Below, piece by piece: positions 35,529 through 45,390 of a DNA stretch of 64,000 nucleotides; position 1 is the first letter of the stretch, and the number at the start of each line of letters is the position of its first letter. A program made the position numbers and the translations under genes. The stretch spans positions 962,506-1,026,505 of the forward strand of contig CANMGU010000002.1 in assembly GCA_947497455.1 (NCBI GenBank). Reading direction: 5' to 3'. Source of the stretch: an uncultured Sphingomonadaceae bacterium (GTDB lineage: Bacteria; Pseudomonadota; Alphaproteobacteria; Sphingomonadales; Sphingomonadaceae). The notes below the pieces were generated by a model. That model was not told the DNA's origin and did no database searches. It saw only the letters and a list, made by a program, of their open reading frames with translations.

Positions 35529-35945
35529 ATGCGCAAGATTATTTTCGCATTACCATTGGCTCTGATGCTAGCTGCCCCGGCGGCCAATAGCGGCACCGCT
35601 GAGGTAAAGCTCAGCGAAAAAGAACAGACCAAGTTTGACAAGAAAATTGCCGGACGTGAAGCCGGTAAGCCAGTCAGTTGTATCAATCGTATCGACCAAA
35701 GAAACATGACAGTGATTGGCGACAAATATCTGATTTACGGGCGCAGTGGTAATCCCAAAACCATCTATGTGAACGAGCCTTATGGCGGATGCCGTGATGT
35801 CGATCGCAATACGCTGGTAACGGTTCGGTCCTCGTCACAACTTTGCCGCGGCGAGATTGCTCAGGTGCAAAATCGGCCATCTGGTGCATTTATCGACAGC
35901 TGTTCGTTCAGTTCGTTCGTTCCCTACACCAAAACTGGTGGTTAA
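35529..35945 (+). CDS. Small secreted protein, unknown function
   Basis: 138 residues from ATG 35529, with GAAGGAGA 7 bases upstream. A signal peptide (MRKIIFALPLALMLAAPAA) predicts export. The mature part has four cysteines (PVSCIN, GGCRD, SQLCRG, DSCSF), probably two disulfides, in short beta-rich segments (MTVIGDKYLIYGRSG). The spacing resembles a family of small periplasmic proteins common in sphingomonads, but I cannot name it. It is convergent with the acyl-CoA synthetase gene. Confidence 0.82.
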   Translation: MRKIIFALPLALMLAAPAANSGTAEVKLSEKEQTKFDKKIAGREAGKPVSCINRIDQRNMTVIGDKYLIYGRSGNPKTIYVNEPYGGCRDVDRNTLVTVRSSSQLCRGEIAQVQNRPSGAFIDSCSFSSFVPYTKTGG

Positions 35946-35967
35946 TCGCTCCTGACTATGAACGCGC

Positions 35968-37797
35968 TTACTTCTTGTAAAGCGCGTTCATCCGTTCCTG
36001 ATAGCGTTCCCGAATGACATGACGCCGGATTTTCATGCTTGGCGTTAGTTCTTCATTTTCGATCGCAAAGGGCTCGTCGGCAAATTCAAACCGGCGAACC
36101 TTTTCGGTAACGGTCAGATTTTTGTTCACCCGATCAACAGCTTTACTCACCGCCGACTTGAAGGCTGGATTAGCCTGTAGTTTCAGGAAATCATATGCCA
36201 TGCCCTCCTGCCGCGACCATTCCAGGGCCCATTCGGGATCTGGCACGACAAGCCCGACCATATAGGGTCGCTTGTCTCCAACAATCATCGCTTGTAATAT
36301 TTCTGGCTGCAAAGTCAGCATGCCTTCCAGCTTCTGAGGTGCAACATTTTCGCCCTTGTCGTTGACGATTAAATCCTTCTTGCGATCCGTAATCGCGACC
36401 CGGCCTGCTTCGTCAATCAGACCGATATCTCCCGTGTGCAGCCAGCCATCTATGATTACACGATCGGTTTCCGCCTGATTGCGCCAATAGCCCTTCATGA
36501 CGAGTTCGCCGCGGACCAATATCTCGCCATCGTCGGCAATCTTGACTTCTGTATCGATCATAGGCGGGCCGACTGTATCCATTTTCAAACCGGTGCGCGG
36601 CCGGTTACAGGAAATGATCGGACCAGATTCTGTCTGGCCATAGCCTTGCAGCAAAGTCAGTCCTAGTGATTGAAAAAATACACCGATATCGGGGTTGAGA
36701 GGCGCGCCGCCCGAGACCATAGCTTTGATCCGTCCACCAAAGCGTTTTTGCACTTTGGGACGGAGCGTTTTGTTCAGAAAAATGTCCATCGGTTTGTCGC
36801 GCTTGCGCTTTTTGCCGCTGGCCACCCGTTCGCCCATGGCCAAGGCCTTGCCGAGCAGATAATTGGGCATCTTGCCTTGTTTCTCGACCGTTTTGATAAG
36901 CCGCTGGCGCAAAACCTCAAACAAGCGTGGAACCACTACCATTATGGTCGGTCGAACTTCCTCGATATTGGAGGCAAGCTTTTCCAGTCCTTCCGAATAA
37001 TAAATTTCAGCACCCAGACCGATCGGGAAGAACTGTCCAGCGCTATGTTCGTATGCATGACTGAGCGGCAGGAACGAGAGGAAAACCTCTTCGTCCCAAC
37101 CAAAATCACTTTCGATGACTTCGGCTGGTCCTTTGACATTATGCAGGATTGCGCCGTGCGGCTGCATCACGCCGCGGGGCTGTCCGCCGGTTCCGCTGGT
37201 ATAGATAATACAGGCAACATCATCCCGCTTCATGTCCTCGGCCTGGGCACTTATCTCAGCCACATCCTCATCAGTGCCCTGGATCAAGTCATTCCATTGG
37301 TGAATGGCGAAATCGCCTGACTGCCCGATGCGCAAATCTGACATACCAATTACAATATCGGCTTCAGCCGATTTCATGACGGAAGGAATCAGATTTTGCG
37401 CGAGTTTCTGATTGGACACAATCACGGCCTTTGCCCCGCTATTGTCCAATATATGCTGATGATCCTGCGGTGTGTTCGTTGTGTAGGTCGGAACGGTGAT
37501 GCATTTCGCGGCCATGATCGCCAGATCGGCAATACACCATTGCGGGCAATTGTCGGCGACCAGCATGATGCGGTCGCCTGGTTTCAGACCGAGTTTTTTG
37601 AAAGATTTAGCCAGCGCCGCGACTTGTTGAGCCGCTTCTGACCAACTGGTTGCGCGCCATTCCCCGTCAATTTTCGCACTTAGAAAGGGCTTGTCGCCGC
37701 CTTCACTCGCGCGATGAAAAAACATAGAAACAAGGTTGGAAAACCCGTCAAATTCAAGATAGCGGTTCTTAGATTTTTTTGCCGACACTTTATTCAC
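35968..37797 (-). CDS. Long-chain acyl-CoA synthetase (AMP-forming)
   Basis: 609 residues. P-loop IIYTSGTGGQPRGVM, then the adenylation motifs LQGYGQTESGP, HTGDIGLIDEAGRVAITDRK and KDLIVNDKGENVAPQKLE identify an ANL-superfamily fatty acyl-CoA ligase of the long FadD15/eukaryote-like branch. It activates fatty acids to acyl-CoA for degradation or lipid synthesis. No signal peptide. It follows ggt and pyrD on the same strand, but 110 bases from ggt. Substrate chain length is inferred from the family only. Confidence 0.92.
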   Translation of the reverse strand: MNKVSAKKSKNRYLEFDGFSNLVSMFFHRASEGGDKPFLSAKIDGEWRATSWSEAAQQVAALAKSFKKLGLKPGDRIMLVADNCPQWCIADLAIMAAKCITVPTYTTNTPQDHQHILDNSGAKAVIVSNQKLAQNLIPSVMKSAEADIVIGMSDLRIGQSGDFAIHQWNDLIQGTDEDVAEISAQAEDMKRDDVACIIYTSGTGGQPRGVMQPHGAILHNVKGPAEVIESDFGWDEEVFLSFLPLSHAYEHSAGQFFPIGLGAEIYYSEGLEKLASNIEEVRPTIMVVVPRLFEVLRQRLIKTVEKQGKMPNYLLGKALAMGERVASGKKRKRDKPMDIFLNKTLRPKVQKRFGGRIKAMVSGGAPLNPDIGVFFQSLGLTLLQGYGQTESGPIISCNRPRTGLKMDTVGPPMIDTEVKIADDGEILVRGELVMKGYWRNQAETDRVIIDGWLHTGDIGLIDEAGRVAITDRKKDLIVNDKGENVAPQKLEGMLTLQPEILQAMIVGDKRPYMVGLVVPDPEWALEWSRQEGMAYDFLKLQANPAFKSAVSKAVDRVNKNLTVTEKVRRFEFADEPFAIENEELTPSMKIRRHVIRERYQERMNALYKK

Positions 37798-37907
37798 CCT
37801 CTCGCGCAGCCACCCCTTTGAAGGCCAGACCCCTGATGTGACTACAGGCTAGCGTGGATAAAAGTTTCGGGCAATGATTTCCAACCCCGAAATGGGAATT
37901 GTCTCCA

Positions 37908-39614
37908 TCAAGGCAGCTCGCTGACCGCTTCACCGGTGCTGCGGGGATCAACCGCGCCGACCCAGCCCTTGTCGGTTTTTTGAGCACCAGCAAGCTTTGA
38001 GGGGAGGTTGCTGGTGACGACGGTGTGGCCGAGACGGGCCAGATCATCTTGCAGCGCAATCAGGTCGCTGTCATTTTCAATCAACAGTCCCGATCCACCG
38101 AAATAGATATTGGGCATCGCCATCGCATCCTTCAGCGGCAATCCATAATCCAGCACGCCGATTAGCGTTTTAGCGACATGCATGATTATGCGCTTGCCTC
38201 CTGCAGAACCCAAAGCAAGAATAGGCTCTCCTTTGGAATCGTAGACGATCGTGGGCGACATGGACGAAAGCGGACGTTTGCCCGCTTGCACCCGGTTTGC
38301 GACCGGCGCACCGTCTTTTTCCGGAGCAAAGGTAAAGTCTGTAAGTTCGTTATTGAGCACCATGCCGCGGGCGAGCAATTGACTGCCGAATGGGCCTTCG
38401 ACGGTGGATGTCATATTCGCAATATTGCCTTCGCCATCAACTGCGGTGAAATGGGTCGTCCCAGCCACTTCCGATGAAATAGCAGCCGTGCGGGGCAAGG
38501 CACCGGGAGGATTGCCGGCAGGATAGGTGTCGATCCCCGGAAACTGAGGCCGCGCGCGTTGTAGTGCGATCATTTGGGAGCGCTTGGAAAGATATTGCTT
38601 GTCGATCAAGCCAGCGACAGGGACCGAGACAAAATCCTGATCCGCCAGATATTTTTCACGGTCCGCATAGGCCAGCCGCATGGCTTCACCAACAACATGC
38701 CATGCACGCGCTGGTTCTTTTTCATAAAGCGTAGCCATGTCAAATCGTTCGATTGAGCCCAGTATCTGAAGAACTGTTGTCGCTCCGGATGAGGGCGGCC
38801 CCATGCCGCAAATACGATATTCGCGATAAGTGGAGCAGACCGGTTGACGCAGAATCGCGCTGTAGTTGGCAAAGTCCTGCTGTGTCAAAACGGAAGGATT
38901 TTGCGGTGCTTTACCGACCGCTGCCGAAATCGCGGCTGCGGTCTTGCCAGTGTAAAAAGCATCCGCACCGCTAGCTTGCAGTTCGCGGAGCAATTGACCG
39001 AGTTCAGGGTTTTTTATTATCGTTCCGCGTGGAGCAGGCTCTCCATTGCGCCAATACAGCTTTTGCATGTCGGGGAATTTTACCCAAAGTCTTTCGAGCC
39101 GTTTCATCCAGTCATGTTGTGGAGGACTGACAGCATAACCCTCTTCGGCCAGTTTGATGGCCGGTTCGAACAATTTTGCCCAAGGCAGTTTGCCCCATTT
39201 CTTATGGGCCAATTCCATCAGTCGCATATTGCCCGGTACGCCCACTGACTTCCCGCCTGGTGCGGCATCGCGCCAACCTAGAGGCTTGCCATCTTCGCCC
39301 AAAAAGCGGTCCGAAGCAGCTGCTGCGGGCGCCATTTCGCGTCCGTCAATGGTTTCCATCCAACCGCTTTTTCCGTCATGGTGCAGCAGAAAGCCGCCGC
39401 CGCCAATGCCGCTCGATTGTGGTTCGACGACGGTTAGCGCCAGCATCATAGCCATCGCAGCGTCGGTTGCAGAGCCGCCAGCTTGCAGCATTTCAAATCC
39501 GGCCTTGGTAGCTTCGGGATGGGCTGATGCGGCAGTGCCGGCATTTTGCGCACTGGCGGGAACGGCGAGCGGGGTGATCAGGAAAAAAGCGAGCAAAGTC
39601 AGGAGTTTTTTCAT
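37908..39614 (-). CDS. ggt: Gamma-glutamyltransferase, periplasmic
   Basis: 568 residues from MKKLLTLLAFFLITPL, whose signal ends at about ASAQ; the frame is open to 39656. The catalytic Thr386, at the new N-terminus after autocleavage, is in VAGTTHFTAVDGEGN; the large-subunit SGIGGGGFLLHHD and small-subunit SSMSPTIVYD motifs are present. It cleaves glutathione or transfers the gamma-glutamyl group in the periplasm. It begins 38 bases after pyrD in the same direction. It fits the window's glutathione genes (gloA/B, GSTs, grxD). Confidence 0.94.
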   Translation of the reverse strand: MKKLLTLLAFFLITPLAVPASAQNAGTAASAHPEATKAGFEMLQAGGSATDAAMAMMLALTVVEPQSSGIGGGGFLLHHDGKSGWMETIDGREMAPAAAASDRFLGEDGKPLGWRDAAPGGKSVGVPGNMRLMELAHKKWGKLPWAKLFEPAIKLAEEGYAVSPPQHDWMKRLERLWVKFPDMQKLYWRNGEPAPRGTIIKNPELGQLLRELQASGADAFYTGKTAAAISAAVGKAPQNPSVLTQQDFANYSAILRQPVCSTYREYRICGMGPPSSGATTVLQILGSIERFDMATLYEKEPARAWHVVGEAMRLAYADREKYLADQDFVSVPVAGLIDKQYLSKRSQMIALQRARPQFPGIDTYPAGNPPGALPRTAAISSEVAGTTHFTAVDGEGNIANMTSTVEGPFGSQLLARGMVLNNELTDFTFAPEKDGAPVANRVQAGKRPLSSMSPTIVYDSKGEPILALGSAGGKRIIMHVAKTLIGVLDYGLPLKDAMAMPNIYFGGSGLLIENDSDLIALQDDLARLGHTVVTSNLPSKLAGAQKTDKGWVGAVDPRSTGEAVSELP

Positions 39615-39652
39615 GGAGCCAAGTTTTATGGATGGCTTGTCTTTTTGGCAAA

Positions 39653-40696
39653 TCATTTGTCGTCTGCTCCTACCGCATCTGAAACCGATGCATATCCGTC
39701 GCGCTTCAATAACCGCGCCAGTCCGCAGCTCATAGCGCGTGCCATGGTCGGACCTTCATATATCATCGCAGTGTAAAGCTGAATGAGTGCGGCTCCCGCC
39801 CGAATGCGCTGATAGGCATCCTCCGCATTGGCGATTCCACCAACCCCGATGAGCGGGATTTTGCCACCGCTGGCTTTGCGAAAATCCTTAAGCCGTTCCA
39901 GCGCCAGGTCTTTCAGCGGCGCGCCAGACAGACCGCCGGTTTCATCCTGATTGATCGAATGCAGATTGGGGCGTGTGATAGTGGTATTTGAAACGATAAG
40001 CGCATCAATCTGCTGCTTCATGGTGACATCTACTATATCGTCAATGTCCGCCGGCTCGAGATCAGGGGCGACTTTCAGGAAAACCGGAACTTTATGATCA
40101 CCACGGGCCTGCATGACGGCCGCGAGCAGTTCTTCCAATGCGGTTTTGTCCTGCAACGCGCGCAATCCCGGCGTGTTGGGCGAGGAAATATTGACCGTTA
40201 GATAGTCTGCCAGTGGTGCCATATTCTCGACGCCGATAACATAATCAGCAATCCGGTCATCGCTATCTTTATTGGCGCCAATATTGATGCCCAGAACGCC
40301 CTTGCCCATGCGTCTTCGCATTCGTTTCAGGCGCGGCGCCGCTTTTTCCTGCCCTTCATTGTTAAAGCCTAACCGGTTTATGACTGCCTTGTCTTCGGGC
40401 AACCGGAATATGCGCGGTTTGGGATTGCCCGGCTGTGCGCGCGGTGTCAGCGTGCCGACCTCGGCATAGCCAAAACCCATACGGATCAGCGCGTCAGGCA
40501 CTTCACCATTTTTGTCGAAACCAGGTGCCATGCCGATGGGATTGGGAAAATCGAGACCGGCGACCGTGGTAGCCAGTACCTGGTCGGATGTGGGCGCTGG
40601 GCCCAAGGGCAGGGCTTTTAGTCCGGCAATGGTGAGGCCGTGGGCTTTCTCCGCTTCGAGTGCGAAAATAAATGGGCGGGCAAGATTATAGAGCAT
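39653..40696 (-). CDS. pyrD: Dihydroorotate dehydrogenase (quinone), class 2
   Basis: 347 residues from MLYNLARPFIFALEAEKAHG; an upstream in-frame start at 40795 would run into the promoter region of the divergent gene. The class 2 N-terminal helix pair is present, followed by NPIGMAPGFDKNGE, TVNISSPNTPGLRALQD (catalytic Ser), LIVSNTTITRP and GVGGIANAEDAYQRIRAGA. It oxidises dihydroorotate to orotate with ubiquinone at the membrane, in pyrimidine synthesis. Confidence 0.95.
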   Translation of the reverse strand: MLYNLARPFIFALEAEKAHGLTIAGLKALPLGPAPTSDQVLATTVAGLDFPNPIGMAPGFDKNGEVPDALIRMGFGYAEVGTLTPRAQPGNPKPRIFRLPEDKAVINRLGFNNEGQEKAAPRLKRMRRRMGKGVLGINIGANKDSDDRIADYVIGVENMAPLADYLTVNISSPNTPGLRALQDKTALEELLAAVMQARGDHKVPVFLKVAPDLEPADIDDIVDVTMKQQIDALIVSNTTITRPNLHSINQDETGGLSGAPLKDLALERLKDFRKASGGKIPLIGVGGIANAEDAYQRIRAGAALIQLYTAMIYEGPTMARAMSCGLARLLKRDGYASVSDAVGADDK

Positions 40697-40830
40697 CGCC
40701 GCGCCTATGGCATTGCTGGACAGGATCGGCAATCCTCTGCGCACCAAGTTCAGCTGGAAAATTTTGGCGCAAATTTTGGTCGCAGTCGCAACCAAATATG
40801 ATATGCGCGTCCCAGAAAGTTGAGGACGAT

Positions 40831-41994
40831 ATGATTGCTACCCCTGATTTTGATTTCCAGCTTGGTGAAATGGCCGATCAGATCCGTGATACGACACGGC
40901 GCTTTGCCGATGAGAAAATCATGCCATTGGCCCAGAAAATGGACCGTGAAGACTGGTTTCCGCGTGAGCTTTGGGAGCAGATGGGAGAGCTTGGCCTGCA
41001 TGGCGTGACCGTTGAGGAGGAAGATGGCGGGCTAGGCCTGGGCTATCTGGAACATGCCATAGCAGTTGAAGAAGTAAGCAGGGGCAGCGCAGCGCTGGGA
41101 CTGTCCTACGGCGCACATAGCAATCTTTGCGTCAATCAAATCCGCCGCTGGGCATCACCGGAGCAAAAAGCGAAATATCTGCCAAAGCTGATTTCCGGAG
41201 AACATGTGGGTTCACTCGCCATGTCCGAAGCCGGTGCCGGGTCGGATGTTGTGAGTATGAAACTCAAAGCAGAAGCCGTGCAAGGCGGCTATATATTGAA
41301 TGGCACCAAATTCTGGATCACCAACTCAACCGATGCGGACACTCTGGTGGTCTATGGCAAAACCCGGCCCGATGCGGGTTCTGGTGGTATCACAGCTTTC
41401 CTGATTGAAAAGGGCATGAAGGGTTTTTCCATCGGCCAGAAAATCGAAAAAGTTGGTATGAAGGGCAGCCCCACCGCAGAATTGGTATTCGACGATTGCG
41501 AAGTGCCGGAAGAAAACGTGATGGGGCCGATTAATGGCGGTGTCGGGGTACTTATGTCCGGTCTCGATTATGAGCGCGCGGTCCTGGCTGCAATCCCCCT
41601 GGGATTGATGCAAGCCTGTCTCGATACGGTCATACCTTATGTCCGCGAACGTAAGCAGTTTGGCAAGCCGATTGGTACGTTTCAGCTGATGCAAGGCAAG
41701 ATTGCCGATATGTATGTCCGTCTCAACAGTGCGCGGTCATACGTTTATGCAGTGAACAAGGCGTGTGATGCCGGCCAGACAACGCGTTTTGATGCCGCTG
41801 GTGCCGTTATGTATGCGTCTGAAAGCAGCGTTCGTGTCGCCGAAGAATCGGTCCAGTCACTAGGCGGTGCCGGTTATACCACCGACTGGCCGGTGGAACG
41901 CTATTGGCGCGATTCCAAATTGCTGGACATTGGCGCAGGAACCAATGAAATCCGCCGCATGCTAATCGGTCGCGAATTGATTGGTGGCGCCTGA
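40831..41994 (+). CDS. ivd: Isovaleryl-CoA dehydrogenase
   Basis: 387 residues from ATG 40831, with TTGAGGA ahead; the frame is open to 40672. It is an acyl-CoA dehydrogenase with LAMSEAGAGSDV, GTKFWITNSTDAD, KQFGKPIGTFQLMQGKIADM and the C-terminal LLDIGAGTNEIRRMLIGREL. The base-bearing segment GLDYERAVLAAIPLGLMQ has Glu in the isovaleryl-CoA dehydrogenase position rather than the general one. It would oxidise isovaleryl-CoA in leucine breakdown, with FAD and electron-transfer flavoprotein. The stop overlaps the start of the SDR gene by one base. Confidence 0.9.
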   Translation: MIATPDFDFQLGEMADQIRDTTRRFADEKIMPLAQKMDREDWFPRELWEQMGELGLHGVTVEEEDGGLGLGYLEHAIAVEEVSRGSAALGLSYGAHSNLCVNQIRRWASPEQKAKYLPKLISGEHVGSLAMSEAGAGSDVVSMKLKAEAVQGGYILNGTKFWITNSTDADTLVVYGKTRPDAGSGGITAFLIEKGMKGFSIGQKIEKVGMKGSPTAELVFDDCEVPEENVMGPINGGVGVLMSGLDYERAVLAAIPLGLMQACLDTVIPYVRERKQFGKPIGTFQLMQGKIADMYVRLNSARSYVYAVNKACDAGQTTRFDAAGAVMYASESSVRVAEESVQSLGGAGYTTDWPVERYWRDSKLLDIGAGTNEIRRMLIGRELIGGA

Positions 41995-42956
41995 TGAAGC
42001 TGCTGCTTACCGGCTCATCGGGTTGGTTGGGCAGGTTTCTGGCGCCGAAGCTTGAAGCGATCGGTCACCAAGTAACTGGTCTCGATGTTGCGCCCGGAGA
42101 TCACACCGATATTGTCGGTTCGGTGGCAGATCGATCTCTGATTGATCAGGTTTTCAGTGACCATGGTATCGAAGCGGTAATCCACGCTGGCGCGCTGCAT
42201 AAACCCGATATTGTCCGTTACCCCAGCAGCGCTTTTGTTGATGTGAATGTCACCGGCACGCTGAACCTCTTGGAAGCCGCGGTGCAGGCTGGTCATGACC
42301 GGTTTGTCTTTACCTCAACAACCTCTCTGATGATTTCCGAGACCGTGCGTGCCGGTCGTGCCGGCGGGGCGGAAGAGGCTTTTTGGCTGGATGAAGAATT
42401 CGGCCCTCTGAAACCGCGCAATATCTATGGTGTCACGAAGATATCGGCAGAGCATCTGTGCCGTCTCTATCACAAGTTGCACGGAATTAATGTCGCGGTT
42501 TTGCGCACGGGTCGTTTTTTCCCCGAAGATGACGACACGCTTGAAGTGCCAAGCGGCCCCAATCTGAAAGCCAATGAATTATTGAACCGCCGATTGACCG
42601 TCGAGGATGCCGCCGAAGCCCATATTGCAGCATTGGACCGCATAGCTGATTTGGGATTCGAGACGTTTGTTTTGTCAGCGGCAACGCCGTTTATCCGAGA
42701 AGATTGCCAGCAGCTTATCGAGGATGCACCATCTGTGATCGCGCGTTATTTTCCCGAGGCCAAAGCCCTGTATGAGGAAAAAGGCTGGGTGCTGCCGGAT
42801 CATATTGATCGTGTTTACGACGCCGGAAAAGCGGAGAAGCTGTTAGGTTTTCGGGGCAAGACCAGCTTCGCCAGCATATTGGAAGCTCTAGCAGAAGATC
42901 GCCCGATGCCCTTTCATCATGATCCCAGTTATCTCTCTCCAAAGGAGGCTTTATGA
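41994..42956 (+). CDS. NAD-dependent epimerase/dehydratase (extended SDR)
   Basis: 320 residues. N-terminal Rossmann TGSSGWLGRFL, the catalytic YxxxK in RNIYGVTKISAE, and a Thr in FTSTTSLM make an extended short-chain dehydrogenase. The substrate, perhaps a nucleotide sugar or a branched-chain intermediate, is not clear. The start overlaps ivd (TGATG) and the stop overlaps the next ATG (ATGA), so the three proteins are made together. The link to ivd is positional only. Confidence 0.88.
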   Translation: MKLLLTGSSGWLGRFLAPKLEAIGHQVTGLDVAPGDHTDIVGSVADRSLIDQVFSDHGIEAVIHAGALHKPDIVRYPSSAFVDVNVTGTLNLLEAAVQAGHDRFVFTSTTSLMISETVRAGRAGGAEEAFWLDEEFGPLKPRNIYGVTKISAEHLCRLYHKLHGINVAVLRTGRFFPEDDDTLEVPSGPNLKANELLNRRLTVEDAAEAHIAALDRIADLGFETFVLSAATPFIREDCQQLIEDAPSVIARYFPEAKALYEEKGWVLPDHIDRVYDAGKAEKLLGFRGKTSFASILEALAEDRPMPFHHDPSYLSPKEAL

Positions 42957-43654
42957 CCTACACGCTGATTACCGCAAACCGCAACTATTCAAGCTGGTCG
43001 CTGCGCCCGTGGATGTTGATGAAGGCGCTGGATATCCCGTTCAAAGATCAGATTATCTATTTTGAAGAAGACAATTATGAGCGGTTTCGGGCCTTTGCTC
43101 CCAATGCCCAGGTGCCTTGCTTAAAACACAAGGATCTGAAGGATGGCGATCGCACGATTTGGGACTCGCTGGCGATCATGGAATATCTTGCAGAGCGGCA
43201 CGAGGGCATCTGGCCAGCGGATGAACAGGCACGGACATGGGCGCGTTGTGCGGCAGCGGAAATGCATGGTGGTTTTGCGCCGCTACGCAATATCTGCCCG
43301 ATGAATATTGGAATCCGGGCGAAGTTACATAACATCGAGACGCCGCTTCAACGCAATGTGAGCCGGATCGGCGAGCTATTTGCCGAAGGTTTGGATAGCT
43401 TCGGCGGGCCGTGGCTAGCAGGTGACAAGTTTACCGCCGTGGATGCCTTTTACGCCCCTGTGGCCTATCGCGTGCGGTCATTTGATCTCGATATCGGACC
43501 AAAAGGCCGGGCATGGGTGGATAACATCATCGCCCATCCCGCTATGCAGGCTTGGGAGACCGAAGCACTTGCGGAGCCGCATCGTGAAATTGGTCATGAA
43601 GAAGAGATTGCTGCGGTGGCGATAGTGACCGAAGATTTCCGGACCGCCGTTTGA
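42953..43654 (+). CDS. Glutathione S-transferase
   Basis: 233 residues. The thioredoxin-like N-domain reads ITANRNYSSWSLRPWMLMKA, with Ser15-Ser16 type catalytic residues, then NAQVPCLKH and TIWDSLAIMEYLAER; the all-helical C-domain contains WLAGDKFTAVDAFYAPVAYR. Glutathione conjugation or isomerisation is expected; the target is unknown. Overlaps the SDR gene by four bases. A 123-base gap with no clear signal follows. Confidence 0.9.
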   Translation: MTYTLITANRNYSSWSLRPWMLMKALDIPFKDQIIYFEEDNYERFRAFAPNAQVPCLKHKDLKDGDRTIWDSLAIMEYLAERHEGIWPADEQARTWARCAAAEMHGGFAPLRNICPMNIGIRAKLHNIETPLQRNVSRIGELFAEGLDSFGGPWLAGDKFTAVDAFYAPVAYRVRSFDLDIGPKGRAWVDNIIAHPAMQAWETEALAEPHREIGHEEEIAAVAIVTEDFRTAV

Positions 43655-43776
43655 TCTGAACGGATGCAAAGAGAGGCGCTTCGCTTGACGGTGGCAAGCC
43701 AATAGGCCATGGCCGCGCTCAGCAATGGTGCGTTGCAACAATCTAATCTGACATTTCAATCGGTGGGGACCGAATC

Positions 43777-45264
43777 ATGGCGATACACAGCGACTTCAAA
43801 CGCGACTGGCTTTCCAATCCGAAAACTGAGTTTTTGGCCGGTTTGGTCGTTGCACTTGCGTTGATCCCGGAGGCTATTGGCTTTGCCATAATTGCCGGAG
43901 TTGATCCGCGTGTTGGTCTCTATGCCAGTTTCTCGATCGCCGTCATAATCTCGATGATTGGCGGCCGGCCGGGAATGATCAGCGCAGCGACAGCGGCAGT
44001 GGCCGTATTGGTCGTGCCACTGGTGCGCGATCATGGGGTCGAATATCTGTTCGCGGCGACCATATTAATGGGTATTTTCCAAGCCATAGCGGCGTTGCTG
44101 CGGTTGGACTTGTTGATGCGCTTTGTGTCGCGGTCCGTTATTACCGGATTTGTGAACGCGCTCGCCATCCTTATCTTCATGGCGCAGCTCCCGCAATTGA
44201 CCGGTGAAGCCTTTACTTGGCAGACCTATGTGATGGTCGCGGCCGGCCTGGCGATCATCTATGGCTTGCCGAAGCTCACCAGCTGGGTGCCGTCACCCTT
44301 GGCCGCGATTATCGTGCTGGCTGCGGTCAGCATCTATTTCAGAGTCGATGTATCAACAGTAGGCGACATGGGTGAATTGCCCGACAGCCTGCCGTGGATT
44401 CACATTCCGCAAATTCCCATCACCTGGGAAACACTGCAGATTATTGCACCTTACTCATTGGCGATGGCAGCCGTCGGTTTGCTGGAATCCCTTCTCACTG
44501 CCTCCATTGTTGATGATATGACCGAGACCCGCAGTGACAAGAAACGGGAAACCTATGGTCAGGGCATCGCCAATTTCGTGACCGGTTTTATCGGCGGCAT
44601 GGGCGGCTGTGCAATGATCGGCCAATCCGTAATCAATATCAAATCGGGTGGCCGGCGGCGCCTTTCGACTTTTGTCGCGGGCGTGATGCTGTTGGTGCTT
44701 ATCGTCGGTCTTGGGCCACTGGTTGCACAAATCCCGATGCCAGCTTTGGTCGCGGTGATGATCTTTGTGTCGATCAGCACCTTCCGCTGGAAAAGCTTTA
44801 CCGAAATTACCCATCATCCTTGGCCATCCAATTTCGTTATGATCGCTACTGTGGTGATGGTTGTCGCAACCCACGATCTGTCCATTGGTGTTCTAACCGG
44901 CGTTCTGCTCTCCGGTATCTTCTTCGCTTGGAAAGTGCGCCAGCTCGTCACAATTCAGGATTTCGTGGAAGTCACTACCCACCGCTATGTCTTTGGCGGC
45001 CAGATATTCTTTGGTTCTGTCGATATGCTCTATGAAGCGATGGAGTTTAATGAAGAGGGCATCGATACTGTAATTATCGACGTGCACGACGCGCACTTCT
45101 GGGACATCTCGGCGACCGGCATGCTCGACAAGATTGTCGAACGCCTGCAAAATGAAGGCAAGACGGTTGAGCTTATTGGCCTGAATGAAGCCAGCGCGAC
45201 ACTGGTTGAGAAATATAGTGACAATGATCGGCCGTTTGAAAGCCTTGGCGTGGTCGGACACTAG
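43777..45264 (+). CDS. SulP family anion transporter with STAS domain
   Basis: 495 residues, about ten to twelve membrane helices; [20 protein letters not shown], the SulP signature region [10 protein letters not shown], and [12 protein letters not shown] follow the family. A C-terminal STAS domain ([30 protein letters not shown]) ends the protein. SulP members carry sulfate, bicarbonate or dicarboxylates; the substrate is not decided. It is somewhat short for the family, and no carbonic anhydrase gene adjoins it. Confidence 0.93.
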   Translation: MAIHSDFKRDWLSNPKTEFLAGLVVALALIPEAIGFAIIAGVDPRVGLYASFSIAVIISMIGGRPGMISAATAAVAVLVVPLVRDHGVEYLFAATILMGIFQAIAALLRLDLLMRFVSRSVITGFVNALAILIFMAQLPQLTGEAFTWQTYVMVAAGLAIIYGLPKLTSWVPSPLAAIIVLAAVSIYFRVDVSTVGDMGELPDSLPWIHIPQIPITWETLQIIAPYSLAMAAVGLLESLLTASIVDDMTETRSDKKRETYGQGIANFVTGFIGGMGGCAMIGQSVINIKSGGRRRLSTFVAGVMLLVLIVGLGPLVAQIPMPALVAVMIFVSISTFRWKSFTEITHHPWPSNFVMIATVVMVVATHDLSIGVLTGVLLSGIFFAWKVRQLVTIQDFVEVTTHRYVFGGQIFFGSVDMLYEAMEFNEEGIDTVIIDVHDAHFWDISATGMLDKIVERLQNEGKTVELIGLNEASATLVEKYSDNDRPFESLGVVGH

Positions 45265-45390
45265 GTATCCGGAGCAGACCGTGTTTTAGGCTGTTTGGAT
45301 CGCGCAATCATTGTTTTTGTTGTTTGTGCTTTTGACTGCATCTAGGCTCTGGCCAAGCGAAACTGTTCAAACCCCACAGGAGCCAAAGCC

